Positions 47,501 through 56,773 of a DNA stretch of 64,000 nucleotides are shown here, piece by piece (positions within the stretch are counted from its first letter, which is position 1; each line of letters starts with the position of its first letter). The position numbers and the translations under genes are program-made. The notes below the pieces were generated by a model, which saw only the letters and a program-made list of their open reading frames with translations, was not told the origin of the DNA and made no database searches. Origin of the DNA: Conoideocrella luteorostrata (Eukaryota > Ascomycota > Sordariomycetes > Hypocreales > Clavicipitaceae); the NCBI GenBank assembly GCA_032433595.1, contig JASWJB010000151.1, positions 1 through 64,000 of the forward strand, written 5' to 3'.

Positions 47501-49382
47501 ATGGCTGCATTAAAGCTAGTGTCTACAATGCTCGTTTCTGCACTCGAAAGATTCGGCCTCGCCGTCTCCAATCTCACGGCAGAACCCAGCCCGTCTGCTG
47601 CGGTCCATGACAATCAACGGGTAATGGTGGTCACGGACCTGACCATCAGCGCGTCTTCTCCGACCGACCCTTTTTCGTCTAATACCCTTGAGCCACGAAA
47701 ATGGCACTGCGTAGACAAAGAGCTCTACTTGCATACTGGCCGAGAGCGTGCTTGGCTGTACATAGCCGTGGCAGAGAAGAAGGACCTTACTGCCAGTGAT
47801 CTCGTTATTTCTGACATCAGAGTGGGTGAGTATGATCCCAGCGCCGGCTCGGACCCAACCTGGGACATGCGGCCCGGTGGCGTCTGGGTGCTCAAAAGGA
47901 ATTGCACTGACGACATTGAGTCGCTCGTAACGGGCGTGGATGTGCTGTTCGGTACGGATGCTGTTGATCCGCGACCAGAATGGACATTGGTACAACCTCC
48001 GCTTCGATTGGACCATCATCAAGAAGGGACGCCCGTCGCGAGCCTCACTGTACGGCACGGCAAGACAGACTGGAGACCAAATATACCTGAAGCGAAATTA
48101 TCGGTCCGAGAAGATGGCAAATTCAAGTTTGTTCAGATCTCCGATACTCATGGTCACTGGCGTTGGAGTGTGCAACGATGCCATAGACGCCAGTGGATGC
48201 CCTCTACCTGAAAGCGAAGCCGATCCGCTCACCGTGAGGTTTTTGGGAGGGATCTTGGATGCCGAGAAGCCAGATCTGGTGCTCCTCACCGGAGATCAGC
48301 TGCATCACGATATCCCCGACAGCCAAACCACACTCTTCAAGGTTGTTGCTCCAATGATCGAGCGTTCCATCCCATATGCCGCCGTCTTTGGCAATCACGA
48401 CGACGAAGGTACCTACGCAATGTCCCGTAAGTAGTGTTCTGTTTTGCATTTCGCCACCGCTAAATGCTGGGAGGTATTCTGCCAGTGTCTATGACAATGC
48501 TGGATTGCTGATAGGCACGCAATCTTTCTGGTCGGTGTCTGATTGGGGTCGATGCTCAGCATGATCGCTACTAAGTGTAGTCACTAAAATTCTATATTGT
48601 CTGATGTTTGCTAACCAGATGGTGCGGCAGGAGCGACGCAGATGGAACTGCTTCAAGATCTTCCCTTCAGTCTTTGCCAGCCTGGGCCTGAGCAGATTGA
48701 CGGTGTCGGGAATTACTATCTCCAGATATTTGATCGCGCCCCTTCGAAGCGTCCGCTATCGACTCTGTACCTCCTAGACTCCCATGGTCAAATATCAGAC
48801 AAGGTACCGTTCCTAGGCTACAGCTGGATAAAGCAGAGCCAAATCGATTGGTTCACAGCCACTTCGAGAGCGCTGCGTCAGGCCCGCGAGAAGGACAGCC
48901 CAGGCAGCAATCTACACATGTCTATGGCTTTTTTTCATATTCCATTTCCCGAGTATGGAGACCGCCATTTGGTCATGCGAGGCGGCCACCGTAGAGAGCC
49001 GACAGAAGGTCCAAAGCTTAATTCCCATTTCTATGATGCTCTTAGCAAGGAAGGCATCGTAGCAGTAGGCTGCGGACACGACCATGTGAATGACTTTTGT
49101 GGCTCATTACCAGACTGGAAGACCGACAGCATCCCTAAGACGGCTCCTTGGTTGTGCTACACAGGGGGTAGTGGATTTGGAGGGTACTGCTCGTACGGGG
49201 AGAACCGATATTATCGTCGTGTACGGGTGTGGGAGCTGGATACAACTACTGGAAGCATCAAAACTTGGAAGCGAGTTGAGTACAACGAAAACAGGGTAGA
49301 CGAGTTGACACTTGTGCACGATGGTGCGGTGGTCCCTCCTTCTAACGGCACAGATCAAGGCACAGTTACGCCAGAGCTTTGA
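47501..49382 (+). pseudogene. Dcr2-like calcineurin-type phosphoesterase with a frameshift
   Basis: Segments 47501-48151 (first frame), 48150-48426 (shifted frame), intron 48427-48630, then 48631-49382. The N-terminal part has VTDLTISASS and DIDVLFG-like family features (here GVDVLFGTDAV). Metallophosphoesterase motifs follow: QISDTH (D-x-H), LTGDQLHHD, FGNHDDEG and GHDHVNDFCG. The yeast relative Dcr2 is a phosphatase tied to cell-cycle start and the unfolded-protein response. Right after the DTH motif the frame breaks: the codons CAT (48149) and ATG (48150) overlap by two bases, where relatives read on directly. Downstream coding stays clean for 350 residues, so loss is recent, or this is a base-call error. 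No clear N-terminal anchor is visible; the start is uncertain. Confidence 0.75.
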
Positions 49383-49389
49383 CTTAGGC

Positions 49390-52233
49390 TTGTTGGAGTA
49401 ATTTCCTTGGTCAAGGAGGGCGCACGTCACACCACGCATGTTCCGGAGTATGTTGGCATGATTGTGGCCGATCACCCTTTTCTGTAGCATTACAGCCTGC
49501 TGGTACGCCATCTCAGAGTCCTGATACTTTCCAAGTCTCTGGTAGCCTTCAGCAACGGTGGCGAGAAGATTTGCCTGTACGGCGTCATCAGTGCAGTTAT
49601 CCTTGAACTGTAGAGCTGCTACCGCGTGTGGAAAATAGTCCTCCCAGGCGCACCTGTTCTCTTGCGTTGGCTCCGGAAACACCTCGCTGAGGCGCCGTAT
49701 GACTGTTGTCAAGCCTGATTTCAGTGAGCCTTGCTCGTCCAACTAGCTTCGCATCTCTAGGCGAACAAGCCTATGCATTTCATATGATCTTTGGGCCACT
49801 TGCTCCTTGATGAATGCAAATGCCTTGAGGAGACCAATCGCCTCTTCCGCTTCTACTTCCTCCTCCTTGCTGTACTCTCAGCGAGGAAGGCCATGAATTG
49901 TAGAATCTGGGCGGCAAGTTTATTATCCCTAGAGATTTGACGGAATGAAATCAGCCATGTTGTCGTAACCGGATTGCGAGTTCCTTCGTACCACCCCTGG
50001 TCCTCAAACTCCTTCCCAAGAAGTGTGACAAAGGTTCGGTCACTCGACTGGCACAACTCCAGATAACGTTTCATGGACATTCCTGTCTGATACATATATG
50101 CCGACGCTTGTTTGATGGCAAGTGGAAGGTAAGCGAAAAAATCGAGCAGATCTCTTGCAGTTTCGATGTCGTTGATCCAGCTCGTACCCAAGCTGGCCTT
50201 GAACAGGTCAATGGCTTCATCCTTGCTCATTTCGCTCACATGAATAACGTTCGATGAGAGTATACGAAGTTTGCTGACGGCAACGTGGTTCCTAGTTGTA
50301 AACAGGACAGAACCGTTGCGGCTAAAGGGTAGACAGTCACGTACGGCTGCGCTACCGCACAGCTGCTCTACGTCATCTGCGTTGTCGATAATGAGGAGCC
50401 AATCATCACTGCTTCCACTCAGAGCCATTTTGACGAGGAATCGGACATCTGCCTTGTCCTGGTTGATCCCTTCGACCTGAAGCTGTTGGCCTATCTGTCT
50501 GAAGCCGTTCTCAAAACTAGAGGCATCCACGGCAGAAACCCAGAAGATGGAGCAGGCCGGGTACTGTTCTCGCATCAGAAAGGCGGCCTCCAGAGCGATT
50601 TGCGTCTTCCCGACACCACCGAGGCCTTCAACAGCGGTTCGCTGGCAGTTGTTCTTCACTTTACTTGGCGGGATAATTTCCAGAAGCTCCTCTAAAATCC
50701 CTTCACGTCCTACGAATCCTTTGTTGCGTCCGAATGGCACAAGCCAGTGTTCTTCGCTAGTGCCTTGACGTTGTTAACACGAAAACCTAGAAATGAAGGT
50801 CTACCATTTTGTACATACCCTGTGCTATTGTGCTCTGACTCAAAACATATGAGCTTAGTGCCCGTCTAGCAAGATGCTTGATTCTTACAATAACCTTGTC
50901 GTACTCAGGGTCTTGAGGGCGAAATTTGACCGTATCCGAATGTGTCCGATCAATGGCGCATGTGTTTTCAATCCCAGGTTTCCCTCGGCAGCAGTGTGTA
51001 GCCGATGGCTTAGCAACTAACACTGCACATGGCCCTTTCATTTTCCATTCGCCCGTTTTGTCCTGTGGCAGGGTTAGCAAACGGCCCAGCTTCAAGAAAC
51101 TCTGAGTAAGGTACTTGTATTGCCGTGGGTTATAGCTTAGTCTCAAAGAAGGAGAAGACCTCTGATCTGCTTCTGATGGCCAGAACCGTGTGAAACTCAC
51201 GATGCAATCTTTCAAGAACAGTGGGGCTATCTCTTCCAATAGACTCAATGAGACGTCGATTTGGCCCATTGCCCGCCATCGGGATTAGTGAATTAATGTC
51301 CATACCAGCATGAGGAACTCCAAAAAACACGGAACCATACACCGCTCGTGCCAGTTTTTGATCCTCCACGGTTTCTGACTTGAAGAGGTTATGATAGTCT
51401 ACTAGTTGTTAGCATGCTACGCTTGGAAGTGATTGGAGTTTGTTGTGCTTACCTGTTTTACAATCAGTCCTCCCAGGCTATGGGCGACAAATAAAATCGG
51501 CTTCGGAGTCGTAGGGCTGGCCAAGGGAAGAATACTGCTGTGAAACGCCGTTGCGATATCTTCTAAGCTCTGAGTATTGTCGCTTTGGGCGACCCTGGAC
51601 TCATAGCCATACACCATGACGCGAGCGAAGGGCTTGTCGACGCCATCCTCGGTAATGTCGTAGGGGAGAGAGTCTCGCAACCACATATTCTCCCCGCCCC
51701 TTTCTTTGAACGATCCGAATGCGTGTCCGCCAAGACCAGAGAGCGCGATAATACTGAAAAGAGATCAACATGTGGAGTATAGCGAGAGAGGGGTTTAGGG
51801 ATGCCGCAGCTTACTCGACTTTATGATCTTGTGGGGGCGGGGCAAAAAGGGTAGTGATCCCATGGAAGCCATCATCAACTGTCAAAATGGTTTGGCGAGG
51901 TGTTTTTCCCATGGTCGCAAGAAGAGATATCTTTGCAGGACGGTCATTCTGAGACGGCTGCAGCGGGCCATGGAGGTTTCTAAACGATGCCGTCCCAGTG
52001 CTCGACCGCCCGTGAAATTCAGGGGCAAGGGATCGGCAAGTCGGAGAAGCGTGGAGCTGTTCAGCTAAACATTGCTGCAATTGTTCATTCTCCCAGTCTA
52101 ACGGGACTCCACGGATGCGGAATGTAAATCCTTCTTTCTGTGGGGGTTGTGCATCGTTTGTGCTCTGTGTCTTGAAGGGAATGCGCGCGCCTTCATTGTC
52201 AGTTTCGCGAGCTTCTGGTTTGATCTCTCCCAT
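49390..52233 (-). pseudogene. Broken NLR: lipase-like domain, NB-ARC, TPR stump
   Basis: Minus-strand exons: 51815-52233, 51453-51753, about 51115-51400, 50819-51062 and 49390-50763. The order is a variable N-terminus; an alpha/beta-hydrolase domain with IIALSGLGGHAFGS and the nucleophile elbow FVAHSLGGLIVKQ; then NB-ARC with RNKGFVGRE, Walker A GLGGVGKTQ, kinase-2 LLIIDNAD, FTTRN and FAYLPLAIKQA; then a winged-helix remnant and a single TPR unit (YQRLGKYQDSEMAYQQAV). Such proteins are fungal innate-recognition or incompatibility receptors. Damage: stop TAA at 51130-51132 in the hydrolase exon, a small deletion with frameshift near 49855-49880, stop TAG at 49743-49745 where relatives carry Trp, and loss of all later TPRs at the junction with the neighbouring gene. 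Confidence 0.8.
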
Positions 52234-55157
52234 TTCGTTTATTTGAAAACAGCCGCTCTCAGTCTCCGGTATGTTGCTTTTGGTCTGTCAGGGCGTGGAT
52301 AGCCGTCGCGCTGGAATATTCAAGAACAGCCTTCGCTGGCATGCAACAGGTTCATGGACAGCCTTGTGCTATGCATGTGCTGATGCCCAACTTCAATCAG
52401 TCGACCAATGATGGGCTCTGATACCCAAGCTGAACAATCATTTATGTTGACCGTACTTGAGACGTGTTCGCTTTCTTGCTGTAATATACGAAAGAGCAAG
52501 ACTCGGAGCCGAGCCAGGTCACAAGCTGAACTCTTTCTCCTCCATCACTCCATGGGGACCTCTGCGGCGTAATACTAAATGACAACAAGCATGGCTCGAA
52601 GCGACTGTCAGAAACAGTATTTTCCTGGTCAGACTTTATGCACTCTATCTGTAACTCTCGGCCACGCGAAGAGAGGGCAAGTACCATTGCTGTTGCGCAG
52701 CGTCAACCCGCTGCGGGGCTGGCCAGATGATGGGATCCTGGGCACAGCTTACTGTTATCATGATGATGAAACAAACCCGACTGCATATCGCATCTTATTT
52801 TTAAGTGGCGACGCCGCCACGAACAATCAATGATACGTCGTTGTACTCTGGTTCGGTATGCTTCTGCATTGTGGGTAGTCTTTACTTCTCAAAACTTTGG
52901 ATTTGGTATGACCTGACCGGCTGGTGGCGGTATATTATTCGGCCAGACCTTTTGGTAAGTTTAATACTAGACTGCGAACTAGATGATCTCGTACGCATTT
53001 CGCTCGCCGCAGTGAGAGGAGAGGCATTATTGACTCCTTCGACATACCTTCATTGCTGGAGCGGGGTCTTCACATACCGGCACACTATGGTATTTTATGC
53101 GAGATTCAGCCAGGTAAAGTGACTGCTACGCAAAATGGGGGCGACTGAAGCCTACTAGTATGTTTTCAACCGCCCGTTGCCGGTCTTCGGAGCGGCATGC
53201 AGGATGATGACACCTACATGGGAGCGCCGTGGCGCTGTCCTCGTAAGTCAATTGGATCAATAAGCACTATACCAATAGTTCAACCTCTAGCGTAAAAGAT
53301 GAGGCGACCCAAAAAGATTACGCTGTGACGCACCAGTTCTTGGCACCCAGGATTCCTTGCGGTTGGCCTCTCCTATCTTTTGCACTCTATCCAGCCTTTT
53401 CATGTGAAAATTCATGTAACAATATGAAAAACGGAGTAATATTGCCGTAAACAACTGAGACTTCAGTAATAGTGACTACGACGATCTCATAGTCTAGAAT
53501 TCCAGGCAATTTATGTGTCGACGACAGCCCTTGTTCTTGTGACCGAGAGCCTCTAGTCTTCCTAGATCCAACCTGTTACCAATGCCTGCTTGACCGACTG
53601 CAACTCGGCGGCATAATTTTTTCAATTACACCCCAAATTATGCCCTCTGCTCTCTACAAACCAAGACCGTACAGTTTCGGCCTTTGGCATGTCTGTCCAT
53701 TCGTTGGTTTTCAACGTCTGAAGCGGGGAAGAGGAGCTTGATGTTACATGAGTGGGTCATGGACGCTAGTCCGGTGGGAAAGGTTAAAGTTTCCAATTGA
53801 TCCCATCCCATCGGCTCGGTCCACGGCTCTGAAACGTGGATCACGATGCCCTGTAGTGTGGAAGCTTTGGGCGGTTGAGGATAGTCCACGTTCAATGACA
53901 TGGGGTAAGTGCTCTGGTGGCGTTCTTAGCTAGCTGCTTTGGTCAGTCTCGTCATCGACATATTATGCTTTGACATCGAAATGCGCTACATCTACATCTA
54001 GCACGAAGGCAGCACACATAATATCTTTAAAACGTCGAGCTACTAATACTAGACCCTTAAAATTCAGTGGCACGCTTTCTGTACGTAACGGGCGCAGAAT
54101 AGCTAAAAATAAGCAAATTGACGAGGTTGCGCGAGTAAGGATAGTGTTGGAATTGATAGGAGAGGTTCAAATTTGTTCGCATTGATGGGATGTGCAGTGT
54201 TACTTAGATGATGGATGCAGAATCCCTCGTCTGACGGTCCCGTCCAAATCCCCCTATAAATACCCCTACAATCTGAGACACGCCCGTCCTGAATTCCTGC
54301 CTTAGGCCCAGAGGCCACGTACATATCCTTTCTCTCACGGCCCGTGTATCCACATATCCACTCACACACACACGCGTGTAATCCAACGGGGAGTGTTATA
54401 AGCAGTAGAGAAAAAAAACGCTACAACTATATTAAAAAGGTGCATTTTCAAGCTTAAAAAAAAAAAAAGGCATGAAAATGGCGTTGTGATCTTATAATAT
54501 TAAATTATGTTATTTTAGATAAAAAGTGTGGCTAGAGTAATTAAAGCTATCGTTTGAAAAAGCGGGCGGTTGGCTGATATGCACCACCTTTAGGTGGGGA
54601 GGAGGAGCACGAGTACGATGAGACGGCAACGCGGGAAAGGCGGGACGCCAGGCCGGCCCCCAGTTCAAGCTACCCTTGCTGCCGAGGCATGGTGGCCAAC
54701 GGGGTGGAGATTGAGCTTGATGGGTGTCGCTCACGTATTGCATCACTAGGGAGGCGACACATGTGTGAACTTGTGGATGTGGATGTGGATGTGGATGTGG
54801 AAAAGCTGCACCCAACTGAATTTCCTCTACTCCGTAAATTTCACCCTTTTCATATTTCGAATTGGAAGTGCTATTCGCCGCAGAGCATCTACGAGCAACG
54901 AGCAACCAAGCAGCGGTAGAAGCATTATTATCAACATGTCGTACAGCTCTGAAGCCCAGGTCGACGAGGTAAACCACCCACGCCCACACACCTGCAGTGT
55001 CACAGACCAGCCGAGCGAGCAAGTCGTTCCCAATGTCGATTGGTTACTAACCTCTCCATACTGTCGCTTCCGACAACTTGCCGACATCAACTCGAGGAGT
55101 CGGGCTACAAAAGCGGTAGTTTAGCGTGAACGCCATATATTCCCTTTTCCCCCTATT
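52234..55157. other. Low-gene, partly AT-rich region
   Basis: No supportable gene. AT-rich patches (about 54395-54550) with long A runs suggest old repeat-induced mutation. An 88-codon minus frame (53638-53901) and a 71-codon plus frame (53970-54185) are not called. Confidence 0.5.
54773..54800 (+). repeat. (GTGGAT)n hexanucleotide repeat
   Basis: Four full copies plus GTGG of GTGGAT. It lies just upstream of a TACTCCGTA motif (54828-54836). Confidence 0.85.
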
Positions 55158-55265
55158 TTAAACTTCTATCGGCGGCAGCAGCTGTCCGGCCAATTTGATC
55201 AAGTAGAGAACGACGGCCGTCCCAATGATCCATACAACGGAAGCGTGGCGATAGTAAAGGATGGT
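55158..55265 (-). other. Possible orphan terminal exon with a membrane helix
   Basis: After a CCAG acceptor at 55266-55269 the minus strand reads 35 codons to TAA. It begins TILYYRHASVVW and continues with IIGTAVVLYLIKLAGQLLPP, one well-formed hydrophobic helix with aromatic/basic flank. Codon use looks genuine. No matching upstream exon was found within 400 bases, so this may be the relic of a small membrane-protein gene or the end of a gene whose first exon I missed. Confidence 0.3.
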
Positions 55266-55742
55266 CTGGTATATTCAGTAGTAAATAAACTATCAAGTGC
55301 GTGGTTTTCTTTCTTCTAAGCTAATGCCGTTGCGTTATGTGCCTTTACATAGGTGTAAGGGAGCAATTTGCAACAGTGGCAATCAGCAGGAATAGATGGA
55401 TTGAATTGAAGAGCCTTGAAAGTGATGACTTTTGGCGATTAATTGTGATGATAATTCTCTGTGATGATGCTCTTCTGAAGAGCACTACGACCCTTCTATA
55501 TAATCCTTCAGTAACCGGAACATTGACTCGTGTTTAGTGGCCTTAGGCCTACGTTCCTTAGCATCGTGCCACTTACTTCCACTATCGTACAATTCTAGCT
55601 AATACGAGGTCTTAGTGGATTTCTGAAGGACCACTCTAATCTCAACAAATGCAAGTGATTAACGATACCACACAGTGTCGAATAGCGCAGTTATGTTCCC
55701 GAATACATTCACAATGCAATAGTATACTCGAAGAGGTGAACG

Positions 55743-56438
55743 TTGAATCCTTCGGGGATCTTTGGACTAAGCTGTACTGCAAAATCGAGTCCACATTGGA
55801 TGCAACTGCCGGATTTCCAAATGCAATTTGCCAACAGGTATCTTGCATTACTAGTAGAAGTCTTTTTGTCTAGAAATCTTAGGGCTCTCTACAAATCCTT
55901 GACTTTTAATTGCCCTAAAAATAAGCTTCTCTCGCTTGACATCTTAGACGTGGCCCAGTTGAAATCAAGGGTTAACGAGAGAAAACTTCACTCCTGCTTA
56001 GCCACCCTTATCTTTACGGAATTTTCCGCCAGCGCAGTCCATGGCTTTCACACTCAAATTCGTGACTAATGAATCATTTCGAGATAGCGATGGGCAACCA
56101 ACAAAATTCAAATCTGCCCTTCACGAAAGGTCAGTTAGAAAAGATCTTTGGGGATGACCGAAACCAAGCCGAAAGGGTTTTTTATGACTCAACCCATCTT
56201 CCGCACCGTCGTATTTCATCAAGGTCATTCCCTCACGATTGATGGCATATCACAGAGGTTACCGTATTTATCACAAGAGGAACTCCGTGGTTATGGATCG
56301 TGTGGTTCTGTCTACAAGACTGCAATTGCTCCTGGCCATCATATAGTACCGGATGAGGATAGCTTCCAGACGTCTAATAATGAGCCTAAAGTTATTGCGG
56401 GCAATGAGTATGCTCCGTTTAGTATAAAAGCCTTCTAG
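55743..56438 (+). pseudogene. Relic of a fungal Ser/Thr protein kinase gene
   Basis: In two successive frames this stretch resembles a fungal kinase with a helical N-terminal region. One frame holds VNERKLHSCLATLIFTEF, the next LPFTKGQLEKIFGDD. A third frame (from 56148) reads ISQRLPYLSQEELRGYGSCGSVYKTAI, a glycine-rich ATP loop (G-x-G-x-x-G-x-V), and ends FSIKAF*, the beta-3 lysine strand, in a stop. The catalytic loop and C-lobe are absent. Frame changes and truncation mean it cannot make a kinase. Related genes in other fungi often lie near NLR genes. The family call rests on the loop and the lysine strand only. Confidence 0.45.
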
Positions 56439-56464
56439 GCATTTGCACCCACTCTCATCAACGC

Positions 56465-56773
56465 TTACTTCTCAACGTCTCCGTCAACTACTCCTTTTGG
56501 CTCTGTATAGCAAAATCCCCAAGTAGACTTTTCGACATCATAGCCTTTCTCAATTGCCAAATAGACATAAATAGCCTCAAATTCCTCCGGGATCTTTCCT
56601 TTCCTGTCCCATTCCCCAGTAAAATTGAACCTCGACTCGTCCGGCCCTTTAACCTGAATCTCGAACCTCATCTTTTGATCTTTTATCATTTTTTTAAGCT
56701 CACCCACAATGGTTTTATGGGCCTCGGGGTTTTCCTTGTTGACAACAATAAAATCATAGCACCTCCCCGTCAT
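56465..56773 (-). CDS. Hypothetical protein, 102 residues
   Basis: Single exon from ATG to TGA-type end. The peptide begins MTGRCYDFIVVNKENPE, is rich in charged residues with aromatic spacing (IYVYLAIEKGYDVEKSTWGF) and looks like a small folded cytosolic alpha/beta protein. There is no signal peptide or membrane helix. I do not recognise a family. Even amino-acid composition, free of the AT-driven bias of the flanks, argues it is real. It lies beside kinase and NLR relics. Confidence 0.5.
   Translation of the reverse strand: MTGRCYDFIVVNKENPEAHKTIVGELKKMIKDQKMRFEIQVKGPDESRFNFTGEWDRKGKIPEEFEAIYVYLAIEKGYDVEKSTWGFCYTEPKGVVDGDVEK

Noticed and set aside
49107..49389. Continuation of the NLR TPR frame into the phosphoesterase
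   Set aside because: Homology to TPR ends at about 49390; beyond it the frame is antisense to a conserved phosphoesterase exon.
53638..53901. 88-codon minus-strand frame
   Set aside because: Even composition but isolated, with no homology I can name and no splice partners.
54935..55133. Possible short spliced peptide starting MSYSSEAQVDE
   Set aside because: A GAG|GTAAAC donor and a CTCGAG acceptor could join, but the product would be about 20 residues and the acceptor is weak.
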